Source: Methylorubrum salsuginis (lineage in GTDB: Bacteria; Pseudomonadota; Alphaproteobacteria; Rhizobiales; Beijerinckiaceae). From it: a stretch of 48,964 nucleotides of DNA. The notes under the pieces are model-generated. The model searched no databases and had not been told where the DNA came from. It was given only the letters and a program-made list of their open reading frames with translations. The stretch spans positions 1-48,964 of the forward strand of contig NZ_FOSV01000031.1 in the NCBI RefSeq assembly GCF_900114375.1, in the 5' to 3' direction. The position numbers and the translations under genes were made by a program. Shown here in pieces: positions 41,793 through 48,964 of this stretch; position 1 is the stretch's first letter, and the number at the start of each line of letters is the position of its first letter.

Positions 41793-43154
41793 TCATGGCG
41801 GCGGGCCTCCCGGAAGCGGGATGCCATCGAAGGCGGTGCCGAAGCCGGCTTCGTGGCGCAGAAGCGTAAAGACGGCCACGAGGCCGACCAGCATCAGAGT
41901 GGCGAGGAGATCCTGGCCCCGGAAGGCGATCCGCTCGCGGATCGGCCCAGCGAGAAGGGCCGCGTAGCGAACCGCTTCGGCGCTCGCTAGAACGAGAATC
42001 GCCCCGGTGAGGCCGGCGGCCCCGAACCCGGCCGGCAGCGCGAGGATCAGGTAGGCGAGCTTCAGGCAATTGCCCGCAGCGCTGTATTGCGGTCGCCCGA
42101 GGCCGATCAGGACGTACTCGTTCGTGGCGCACAGAACGGTGCCCCAGGTGCCCGCGAGTAGCAGCGGCAGCATCCAGCCGGCCTCGGCATAGCGCGGGTC
42201 GTAGATCGCCCGAATCGCACAATCGCCCAGCGCGATCGCCCCGGCGAGACAGAGCGCCGCCGCCAGGAGGAAATGGAGACGCAATGGCGCGATCTCCCGG
42301 CGCAGGCTCCCCCGCGGCAGGCTGGCCGAGGCCGAGACCAGCGGGAAGATCAGCGAGTGGCCGAGCCGCCCCGCGAGCATGGCCGGCAGGTCGGCCATCG
42401 TGCGGGCGATGCCGTAGACGCCGAGCACCGCCAGCGGCACCGCCTGCCCGAGATAGAGCCGGTCGACGTTCAGGCACAGGAAGCCGAGAAACGACCACGC
42501 GAAGATCCACTTGCCGAAGCGTAGGATCGCGCGGGCGTGGTCCCGCTGGAGGGCCGGGCGGTTGCGCGCCTCGGGCAGCAGGAAGCTCATCGCCACCCGC
42601 ACCGTCGCGGCCAGGATGTTGGCGGCCAGGATCGCCCAGATCGTCGGGCTCAGGGCCGCGAGGCACAGGACGGAGACCGAGCTGATCACGTCCTGGGCGA
42701 GGTCGAACAGGTTCAGGCGGGCGAGCTGCAGGCGCCGCTGCAGCAGGTAGATCGAGGTCGAGGTCGCACCGAGCAGGGCGACCGTCACGGCGCCGAGTTG
42801 GATGACGGCCTCGGGCACGCCGTAGAGGTCGGCGACGGGGCCCGCGAGCATCAGGCAGGCCGCGAACAGGAGGAGCCCGCGAATCAACTGGACCGTCCAC
42901 GCCGTGTCGCGGAACGCCGCCTTCTCTCCATCCGGATGCGTGACGACGCTCTGGCCGATCCCGACATCCGAGAGCAGGTCCGCTCCGGCCCGGACCGCCG
43001 AGACGATCGCCACCATCCCGAACACTTCGGGCGCAATCAGTCGCGACAGAACGATATTGGAGCCGAAGCGCACGGCCACGACCGCCACGTAGGTGCCGAT
43101 CGTCCAGGCCGCCCCGCCCAGGACGACGCTCCGACCCAAGGCCGCGACGCTCAT
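41793..43154 (-). CDS. Wzx-like oligosaccharide flippase (MOP superfamily)
   Basis: A 453-residue inner-membrane protein with about 12-14 hydrophobic segments, belonging to the polysaccharide-specific MOP exporters. The start (WTIGTYVAVVAVRFGSNIVL, then SRLIAPEVFGMVAIV) is characteristic of the Wzx/RfbX-like group, and FLCLNVDRLYLGQ and MADLPAMLAGRLGHSLIFPL follow. It should flip lipid-linked repeat units to the periplasm. The frame stays open to 43526, but family alignment favours ATG 43154 (MSVAALGRSVVLGGA). It is divergent from the polymerase gene across a 280-base gap. Confidence 0.94.
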   Translation of the reverse strand: MSVAALGRSVVLGGAAWTIGTYVAVVAVRFGSNIVLSRLIAPEVFGMVAIVSAVRAGADLLSDVGIGQSVVTHPDGEKAAFRDTAWTVQLIRGLLLFAACLMLAGPVADLYGVPEAVIQLGAVTVALLGATSTSIYLLQRRLQLARLNLFDLAQDVISSVSVLCLAALSPTIWAILAANILAATVRVAMSFLLPEARNRPALQRDHARAILRFGKWIFAWSFLGFLCLNVDRLYLGQAVPLAVLGVYGIARTMADLPAMLAGRLGHSLIFPLVSASASLPRGSLRREIAPLRLHFLLAAALCLAGAIALGDCAIRAIYDPRYAEAGWMLPLLLAGTWGTVLCATNEYVLIGLGRPQYSAAGNCLKLAYLILALPAGFGAAGLTGAILVLASAEAVRYAALLAGPIRERIAFRGQDLLATLMLVGLVAVFTLLRHEAGFGTAFDGIPLPGGPPP

Positions 43155-43434
43155 CGGATGGCTTCGTCCTCGTGCTGCCCGCCGGGTGCGGCGGACGGAG
43201 CCGAGCCTAGGGCGAGCGCGGCCGAAATGGCGATTACGCCTTTGTTGGCTATCCGGCTGGACCTCGCATCGAAAGGCGTAGCCGCCCGCGCCGAAGGGCG
43301 CGGCGCGCCGCCCGATGGCACCGCTCGGATACGGGGGCGGCGCTGCTAGACTCGGGGGCGGGACACCGGGCGAGCAACCGGAGGCAGCGCGCCTTGGCGG
43401 GTCGCCGGATCCCAGGCACCGGAGGCGGTCGGCC

Positions 43435-44829
43435 TTGATCAAGATCCTGGTGCTGTTCGTCGCGCTCGGCGCCCTCCTGCCCTTCGCCTTGTGGCTGCGC
43501 GGCGGAGACGTATTCGGCAAGCGCATCTGGATTCTCGTTGGATTCCTGCCCTTCGTGCTGCCGGCGGCCCCTCAACTGGACATCGCGCTCGTCTCCTGGG
43601 GGCTCGACTGGCCCGGTCTCGTCAACGGCCTCGAAGTGACCGTCATCGACGTGCTGGCGGTGGCGCTGCTGCTCGGGCAGCCGCGCCGCCGGGGCGGGGC
43701 GGCGTTCGGCTTACTCCTGCTGCTTTATCTCGGGGCCGTCGTCCTCTCGATGCTTCAAGCGGACGAGCCGGTCGCGGCCTCGTTCTACGTCTGGCAATTC
43801 TGCCGCGCGGCGCTGCTCCTGATCGTCGTGGCGCGCGCCTGCTCCGATGCGGTCGCCCTCGACAACCTCCTGACCGGCATGGCGTTCGGCCTCTTGCTTG
43901 AAGCGCTGTTCGTCATCTGGCAGCGCCTCGCCCTCGGCGTGGTGCAGACCTCCGGCACCTTCTACCACCAGAACACGCTCGGCCTCGTGACGCACCTCGT
44001 GCTGTTCCCGCAGGCGGCGCTGCTGCTCGCGGGCGCCCGAAGCGGGCGGGCCTTCGCCGCGACGCTCGCCGGCATCGTCGTGGTGGTGCTCACCACCTCC
44101 CGCGCGGCGCTTCTCTATGCGGGGCTCGGCCTCGCGCTGATCTACGCGGTCTCGGCGCTGCGGCACTGGACCTTGCGCAAGGGCCTCGTCGGCCTCGGCG
44201 GCGGCCTTGTGCTCTTGGCGATGCTACCCGCCGTGATCCACTCCTTCGAGAAGCGGTTCGAGGCCAACCCGCTCACGGAAGACGAGTACGACGAGCGCGC
44301 CGCCTTCGAGCGCTCGGCGGCCTTTATCCTGCACGACCATCCCCTCGGCGTGGGGGCGAACCATTACGTCTATATGGCCAAGAACTTCGGCTATTCCGAC
44401 CGGGCCGGCGTGGCGCCGTTCGAGGGCAGCCGCAGCAACATCGTCCACAATGTCTACTGGCTGACCGCCGCCGAGACCGGCTATGCCGGCCTTGTCGCCT
44501 TCACCTTGATGTTGGCATATCCCCTCGTCGCGGCCCTGTCGGTCGGCTGGCGGACCCGCGGCAGCCCCCGCGGCGACCTGCTTCTCGGCCTCGGCGTCGG
44601 CCTGCTGATGATCTATGCCCATTCGAGCCTGGAATACGTCCTGATCTCGAAGGAGGCGCAGTACATCCACGCGATGGCCGTCGGCGTGATCCTCGGCATG
44701 CTGAGTGGCGCCGTCGCCCGCGCCGAAGCCCCAGCGCCCACCCCCTTGCCTGCCCCCTTGCCTGCCCCCTTGCCTGCCCCCTTGCCCGATCTCGTGGCCG
44801 AGCGGGCGCCCCGGCCGAGCGGAGCCTGA
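43435..44829 (+). CDS. O-antigen ligase/Wzy-like polymerase with C-terminal Pro-Leu-Pro-Ala repeats
   Basis: A 464-residue polytopic membrane protein that probably polymerises or ligates the repeat units. About 11 hydrophobic segments are seen, from LVLFVALGALLPFALWL to HAMAVGVILGM. The large periplasmic loop contains GVGANHYVY and the family signature HNVYWLTAAETGYAGL. The TTG at 43435 (MIKILVLF) is chosen because GGAGG at 43421-43425 lies nine bases upstream and the preceding codons look non-coding. The C-terminus carries four PLPA-type repeats (APTPLPAPLPAPLPA...), coded by a 12-base tandem repeat at about 44743-44786, likely length-variable. Its stop is four bases before the next gene. 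Confidence 0.92.
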   Translation: MIKILVLFVALGALLPFALWLRGGDVFGKRIWILVGFLPFVLPAAPQLDIALVSWGLDWPGLVNGLEVTVIDVLAVALLLGQPRRRGGAAFGLLLLLYLGAVVLSMLQADEPVAASFYVWQFCRAALLLIVVARACSDAVALDNLLTGMAFGLLLEALFVIWQRLALGVVQTSGTFYHQNTLGLVTHLVLFPQAALLLAGARSGRAFAATLAGIVVVVLTTSRAALLYAGLGLALIYAVSALRHWTLRKGLVGLGGGLVLLAMLPAVIHSFEKRFEANPLTEDEYDERAAFERSAAFILHDHPLGVGANHYVYMAKNFGYSDRAGVAPFEGSRSNIVHNVYWLTAAETGYAGLVAFTLMLAYPLVAALSVGWRTRGSPRGDLLLGLGVGLLMIYAHSSLEYVLISKEAQYIHAMAVGVILGMLSGAVARAEAPAPTPLPAPLPAPLPAPLPDLVAERAPRPSGA

Positions 44830-44833
44830 CGCG

Positions 44834-47026
44834 ATGCGGCGGCGCGACCTCCTCGCGCTGGCCGGTGCCGCGGTGCTCCGGCCGGACGCCCTCCGGGCCG
44901 GGGTGGGAGAAACCCGCTGGCGGACGCTGCGGATCGGCGCGGGCGGCTTCCTCGTCGGAATGGACCTTGCCGCCGACGGGACCGCCGTGGTCCGCACCGA
45001 CACCTACGGCGCCTGGATCCGGGAGCCTCAGGCGACGGGCTGGCGCCCGCTCGTCACACGCGCCTCTATGCCGCCCGAAGATCGCCATGAGGATTCGCCC
45101 GCGACCTCCTGGCCGCTCGACGTCGCCCTCGCCCCGAGCCTGACGCGCCGACTCTACATGGGCCTCGACGGCTGGCTCTACCGCTCGGACGATGCCGGCC
45201 GGAGTTGGGCGCGCACCGCCTACCCACGGGTCGAGGGCATGGGGGGCGTGGCCAACGAGAGCAAGGTGAATGGCCGCAAGATCGCCGTCGATCCGCATGA
45301 TCCCGACACGGTCTATGTCGGTGCCCCGCGCGACCCGCTGCGGGTGAGCCATGACGGGGGGCGCAGCTGGCGCTCCGTAACGGATGTGCCCGTCGCTGGG
45401 ATGCTGGGGGACGAGGCGATGGGGTACCTCGTGATCGTCGATCCCACCGCGCCGCAGTGGGACGGACGCGCCTCGGTCGTCTACGCCTGCCCCTGGGGGG
45501 CGGGTGTCCACCGCTCGCTCGACGGCGGTGCGACCTGGTCGCTCCTGCCGGGCTCACCGAAGGGATTGCGCCATGCGGCGATCGACCCCCGCGGCCTCCT
45601 CTACGCAGTCGGTGGGACCGAGACCGATCCGGCCCGCCAGCTCAACCGCTTCGATGGACGCTGGAGCACGCTGTCTCCGCCGGACACCGGCGCGGAGGCG
45701 TGGCACAGCATCACCGCCTCGCTCCATGCCCCCGGCCGCATCCTCGCCGGCAAGGTCGACGGCAGCCTGTGCGAGAGCCTCGACGGTGGCCGCAGCTGGC
45801 AGTCTCCGATCCCCCGCACGGCGCTGCGCCGCACGGCCGAGGACATCCCCTGGCTCGCCTGGACCGACGAGGTCTGGATGTCGAATGGCGACATCCGCTT
45901 CGATCCCGCCCGGCCGGACCGGCTCCTGTTCGCGCAGGGCATCGGCATGTGGGAGGCGACCTTCCCACCCGGCGCGCGATCGGTGGGCTGGACCTCGTGC
46001 AGCCGCAACATCGAGCAACTCGTCGCGACCCAGTGCCTCCACCCGCCGGGGGCGGATTCGGCAGCACTCCTCACCTGCATGGACCGGGGCGTCTGGCGTG
46101 TGACCGACCCCGATGCCTACCCGGCCCGGCACGGTCCCGACCCGGCCTTCACCCATTGCTGGGGCATCGACTACGCGAGCGGCGACCCCACCTTCCTCGT
46201 TGCGACGATGAGCTCGCAGCAGGCGAGCGACCGTGATCGATCGGGCTTCTCGACCGATGGCGGTCGGACCTGGCGGCGGTTCAGCCGCCGCCCGTCGTGG
46301 GCCGAGGCGACGAGCGGGAAGGGCTTCATCGCCGCCTCGACCCCGGCCAACCTCGTGTGGATGCCCGGCGAGGGGCGCGGCCTGCCGCATTACACCCGCG
46401 ACGGAGGCGCGACTTGGCGGCCTTGCGCCGTCGAGGGCCTTGGGGAAGCAGATGCGGGCGGCTTCGGTGCCCCGATCCATATCCGCCGCTTTGCCCTCTG
46501 CGCCGACCGGATGGTGCCAGGGACGTTCTACCTCGTCCACCACCCGGCAGGCCTGTTCGCCTCGACCGATGGCGGCGCGTACTGGACCCGGCGGCACGCC
46601 TTCCGTACGCAAGGCCGGGCCTGGACCGACCGCTTCCACGCCAAGCTGCGCGCCGTGCCGGGGCAGGCCGGGCACCTGTACTACACCGCCGGCCATTCGA
46701 GCGCCGAGCGCTACGGCGCCTTGCGCCATTCGCGGGACGGGGGTCGGACTTGGGATGCGCTGGGCAGCGTGAGCGAGGTGTCGGACTTCGCTTTCGGCAA
46801 GGCGGCCACCGGCAGCGAAATCCCGGCCCTGTATATCGCAGGCTACGTCGCAGCGCGCTGGGGCTTGCACCGCTCGACGGATGCCGGCACGACCTGGGCA
46901 CAATTGGGTGACGGGTTCCCGACGGGCAGCCTCGACCGCATCGCCGCCCTTGAGGCCGATAAGGCGGTCTTCGGGCGTGTCTATGTCGGATTTGCCGGCT
47001 CCGGTTGGGCCTATGGAAGCCTCTGA
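44834..47026 (+). CDS. Tat-exported GH74-like beta-propeller (BNR/Asp-box) protein
   Basis: A 730-residue exported protein. The N-terminus MRRRDLLALAGAAVL is a twin-arginine-type signal. The mature part resembles the two-propeller GH74 (xyloglucanase/oligoxyloglucan hydrolase) fold: GAGGFLVGMDLAADGTAVVRTD, then YGAWIREP and VNGRKIAVDPHDPDTVYVGAP, with many Asp boxes (SHDGGRSW, SLDGGATW, SLDGGRSW, STDGGRTW, TRDGGATW, SRDGGRTW, STDAGTTW). Conserved Asp residues stand in the early positions used by GH74, but catalysis is not proven. It probably trims or binds the EPS made by this locus. ATG 44834 follows the polymerase stop by four bases, so the two are in one operon. Confidence 0.88.
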   Translation: MRRRDLLALAGAAVLRPDALRAGVGETRWRTLRIGAGGFLVGMDLAADGTAVVRTDTYGAWIREPQATGWRPLVTRASMPPEDRHEDSPATSWPLDVALAPSLTRRLYMGLDGWLYRSDDAGRSWARTAYPRVEGMGGVANESKVNGRKIAVDPHDPDTVYVGAPRDPLRVSHDGGRSWRSVTDVPVAGMLGDEAMGYLVIVDPTAPQWDGRASVVYACPWGAGVHRSLDGGATWSLLPGSPKGLRHAAIDPRGLLYAVGGTETDPARQLNRFDGRWSTLSPPDTGAEAWHSITASLHAPGRILAGKVDGSLCESLDGGRSWQSPIPRTALRRTAEDIPWLAWTDEVWMSNGDIRFDPARPDRLLFAQGIGMWEATFPPGARSVGWTSCSRNIEQLVATQCLHPPGADSAALLTCMDRGVWRVTDPDAYPARHGPDPAFTHCWGIDYASGDPTFLVATMSSQQASDRDRSGFSTDGGRTWRRFSRRPSWAEATSGKGFIAASTPANLVWMPGEGRGLPHYTRDGGATWRPCAVEGLGEADAGGFGAPIHIRRFALCADRMVPGTFYLVHHPAGLFASTDGGAYWTRRHAFRTQGRAWTDRFHAKLRAVPGQAGHLYYTAGHSSAERYGALRHSRDGGRTWDALGSVSEVSDFAFGKAATGSEIPALYIAGYVAARWGLHRSTDAGTTWAQLGDGFPTGSLDRIAALEADKAVFGRVYVGFAGSGWAYGSL

Positions 47027-47305
47027 GTGCGACTTCGGCCCTTCATGCGGCGTGGCAGAGGGCGTCGGTTCAGGAGGCTGGCGGAAACGGGGTTTCGTAC
47101 GGGGGCTGATCGACCCCCACGCGTTGGTCCAAGTTCAAAGTTGTACCAAGCGGCACGGAACCGGGCCGATAGTCCTGTTCCGTGTGTCCGGTGGACGCCC
47201 GCCGCCCCGCCGTCGCGGGGGCAATCGCCGATGAGTCAGGATCATCGCCGATTGGTCTTAGAGCGCCCAACAGAACGTCGTCTCAGCTCGCAGCGTTGGG
47301 GCCGG
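47027..47305. other. Intergenic region with a solitary IS5-type end
   Basis: About 280 bases between convergent genes. No supported gene. It holds a 20-base copy of the IS end found at 48632-48651 (listed separately). No clear intrinsic terminator follows the propeller gene. Confidence 0.5.
47257..47276. repeat. Solitary insertion-sequence terminal repeat
   Basis: CTTAGAGCGCCCAACAGAAC at 47257-47276 differs at one base from 48632-48651, the outer end of the IS5-type element at the right edge, in the same orientation. No transposase follows it; the DUF535 gene does instead. It looks like the remnant of a deleted or rearranged copy. Confidence 0.75.
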
Positions 47306-48304
47306 TCATTGTGAGGGAGCCGGCGTATGCCCGAAGTCGATCAAGGCGGCCGGGCTCCGCGCCGGCGTGGGGACACTTCGCGGTGAGCCGGTGGGCCGCG
47401 GGTATCGGCCGAGCATGCCGGGACGCTCGCCGTCCCGCACCACCTGCTCCAGCCGAGATGCGAGGGCATCGACGAGGGCGTAGCGGCGCCGATACATGGC
47501 GCGCTTGTTTGCCGGAATCTCCTCGGGCGCGCGGCGTGGCGGGTCGAGCGCGAGCGCGTAATCGCCGTCTGGGAGAGGGTGGCCGTCGCGGCTGGCCCAG
47601 AGCGCGTCGTAGCTCAGGTGAACCGCGACGCCGCCGCAAACCTGCACGCTGTAGGCGCTTTGCTGATGGTGGTTCGCGCCCGAGACGGCGCGGATATGGG
47701 TCACGCCGAGGCTGCGGCAGAACAGGCGGAACAGTTCGATCGTGAAGTCGATCGGCCGTATGCCCTCGGCCCGTTTGGTGAAGCGGCGATAGCGGTCGAG
47801 CACGCCCGCCTCGCCGCGACCCTGACACCCTCCGATATGGGCGGTGAGAATGCCGCCGTCGGAGGACAGGCAGTATGAGAGAGAGACCAGCCGATCGGCG
47901 CCCTCCCAGAGACTGAAGGTGGCTTGACCGTCGCGCAGCAGCCAGCTCGGCTGGTCGAGTACGATGCGGAAGACGGGGTCGATCTCGTCGAGCACGAGAA
48001 GGTTCACGAAGCTGTCGAGGGGCGTGTCGAGGGGAAAGCCCAGCCGCTCGATCGTCTCGCAGTGATCTACGATGCGAGCGAGCCGCTGTGGCGGCGACCA
48101 GCGTGCCGACAGATAGGGCGTAACGACCATACCCCAGACCTCGGGGCGTGCCGCGATGAGGCGCCCAAGGGCGCTGTCCGGTCGTGCCCGGCGCAAGGGA
48201 AGAAGGGCCTTCCGGTGGCGTAAGGCCATGATGGCGGCGCGTGCGACCCTGCTCGGTCCAGCACTGCGGAGACGGCTCCAAAACAGGCGAGGCGCATCGG
48301 ACAT
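47306..48304 (-). CDS. VirK/YbjX-family protein (DUF535)
   Basis: A 332-residue protein of the VirK/YbjX family (DUF535), whose members are linked in enteric bacteria to membrane and surface stress; the biochemical role is unknown. Family marks are PLDSFVNLLVLDEID, LVSLSYCLSSDGG, RPIDFTIELFRLFCRSLGV, IRAVSGANHHQQSAYS and the C-terminal KRAMYRRRYALVDALASRL. No signal peptide or membrane segment is seen. ATG 48304 (MSDAPRLFWSRLRS) fits the family start. It lies between two copies of an IS end, so it may have moved with, or been trapped by, the element. Confidence 0.88.
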   Translation of the reverse strand: MSDAPRLFWSRLRSAGPSRVARAAIMALRHRKALLPLRRARPDSALGRLIAARPEVWGMVVTPYLSARWSPPQRLARIVDHCETIERLGFPLDTPLDSFVNLLVLDEIDPVFRIVLDQPSWLLRDGQATFSLWEGADRLVSLSYCLSSDGGILTAHIGGCQGRGEAGVLDRYRRFTKRAEGIRPIDFTIELFRLFCRSLGVTHIRAVSGANHHQQSAYSVQVCGGVAVHLSYDALWASRDGHPLPDGDYALALDPPRRAPEEIPANKRAMYRRRYALVDALASRLEQVVRDGERPGMLGRYPRPTGSPRSVPTPARSPAALIDFGHTPAPSQ

Positions 48305-48631
48305 GTTGGACGCAAGGCCTTATAAAGACTGCAGGGACGGTAGTTTCCATTGATAACCAGCGAAAGAGTAATGGATGAAAACGGCAGATCGGCCTAAGCA
48401 ATCTTTTGGATATGTGCGCACTTCGCTCCTCACCTTTCGTGGTAGGTGTCAGTACCTTGCACGTGGGCAAGGTTCGCGCAGGATTGATCGGCCCACAATC
48501 CATACGAGCGCCGCCTGCCATGTTCACGGCCACGATCGCCCGCAAGATCGTGAAGGCGGCTCGGATCTACCGCAATCTTGGCTTGCGGCCCTCATGCTGC
48601 GGCTCGCCTGTAGCCTCGGGCGGGCCGTGGG
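48305..48631. other. Intergenic region upstream of the DUF535 gene, no supported gene
   Basis: About 330 bases. The left part is less GC-rich and should contain the promoter of the minus-strand DUF535 gene. An open frame at 48406-48636 (+) includes FTATIARKIVKAARIYRNL, which could be a fragment of a larger protein, but nothing supports a functional gene. Confidence 0.4.
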
Positions 48632-48651
48632 CTTAGAGCGCCTAACAGAAC
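48632..48651. repeat. Terminal inverted repeat of the IS5-type element
   Basis: The element's outer end begins with GAGCGCCTAACAGAAC at 48636 and is preceded by TTA, which would fit the TNA target duplications of the IS1031 group of IS5. The transposase stop codon (48642-48644) lies inside it. The matching end is beyond the window. Confidence 0.65.
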
Positions 48652-48964
48652 CGTCTGATCTGTTTGAGGGTGATGAGGCTGGCTGCGAGGGTGGTGAAGG
48701 CGTCGTAGATGTCGGCGCGGCGCTCGTAGCGGACGGGCAGGCGGCGGAAGCGGTTGAACCAAGCGTGAGTGCGCTCCACGACCCAGCGGTGGCGGCCGAG
48801 CTTTTGGCTGCTCTCGATGCCTTTGCGGGCGATGCGTGGGACGATCCCACGCGCCCGACACTCCTGGCGGCGCGCCTTGGCCTCGTAGGCCTTGTCGGCG
48901 TGCAGCTTGTCGGGGCGTCGGCGCGGTCGACCGCGCCGGCCCGTGCTCAGCGGCGGGATGGCAT
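48642..48964 (-). CDS. IS5-family transposase, C-terminal part (continues off window)
   Basis: The C-terminal about 107 residues of a DDE transposase, with the start beyond the right edge. Readable motifs are RPDKLHADKAYEAKARRQ, GIVPRIARKGIESSQKLGR, HRWVVERTHAWFNRFRRL and RYERRADIYDAFTTLAASL, which form the conserved IS5/IS1031 end including the catalytic Glu in VVERT. It ends Phe-Cys-stop inside the terminal repeat. The frame is intact as far as it can be read. Confidence 0.93.
   Translation of the reverse strand, partial: AIPPLSTGRRGRPRRRPDKLHADKAYEAKARRQECRARGIVPRIARKGIESSQKLGRHRWVVERTHAWFNRFRRLPVRYERRADIYDAFTTLAASLITLKQIRRFC

Noticed and set aside
1..48964. tRNA, rRNA or riboswitch genes
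   Set aside because: No cloverleaf, rRNA-like or recognised aptamer sequence was noticed in any gap; gaps hold only repeats, hairpins and AT-rich promoter-like stretches. A covariance-model scan was not possible.

Overview
The window is a chromosomal stretch from a high-GC alphaproteobacterium. Codon use, the style of the interspersed repeats and the gene set point to Methylobacterium/Methylorubrum or a close relative; this is inference from content, not a database match. It is almost entirely an accessory 'surface and secondary metabolite' region bounded by insertion sequences: an IS21-type istB helper gene at the left edge and an IS5-type transposase at the right edge, both cut by the window.

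Layout. (1) 1-812: end of an IS21-family element. (2) 1375-2091: an orphan LuxR-type regulator whose receiver domain has lost its phosphorylation residues, followed by an AT-rich intergenic stretch. (3) 2603-7055, minus strand: an exopolysaccharide (EPS) export operon made of an ExoF/Wza-like export protein, a Wzc/ExoP-like co-polymerase with a defective Walker A motif, and a GT-B glycosyltransferase. (4) 7689-9448: a cytoplasmic PAS/HisKA_3 sensor kinase translationally coupled to a NarL-type response regulator. (5) 9461-10715: two small unrecognised proteins. (6) 10962-17586: a type I secretion locus with a Q/G/N-repeat protein, a 654-residue repeat protein, a PrtD-like ABC transporter and a HlyD-like adaptor. 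(7) 18191-32024: a natural-product locus with a GMC oxidoreductase and a KS-AT-KR-DH-ACP-TE polyketide synthase on the minus strand, divergent from an unusual NRPS (formyltransferase, truncated condensation-like region, adenylation domain interrupted by a luciferase-like monooxygenase, carrier protein) and a methyltransferase. (8) 32032-47026: a second, larger EPS gene block with an SGNH hydrolase, two family-2 and one family-4 glycosyltransferases, a WecG/TagA transferase, two Gfo/Idh/MocA oxidoreductases, a priming sugar transferase, a Wzx-like flippase, a Wzy/ligase and a Tat-exported GH74-like beta-propeller. (9) 47306-48304: a VirK/YbjX (DUF535) protein, then IS5 remnants.

Together, regions 3 and 8 contain the main parts of a Wzx/Wzy-type polysaccharide pathway: priming, elongation, flipping, polymerisation, co-polymerase and outer-membrane export. 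The natural-product locus sits between them and the type I secretion locus lies beside them, with three regulators to the left. The most unusual systems are the type I secretion locus, whose two candidate substrates share a Q-x-N-x3-D-x-D strand-like repeat, and the formyltransferase/monooxygenase NRPS paired with a KR-before-DH polyketide synthase inside an EPS locus.
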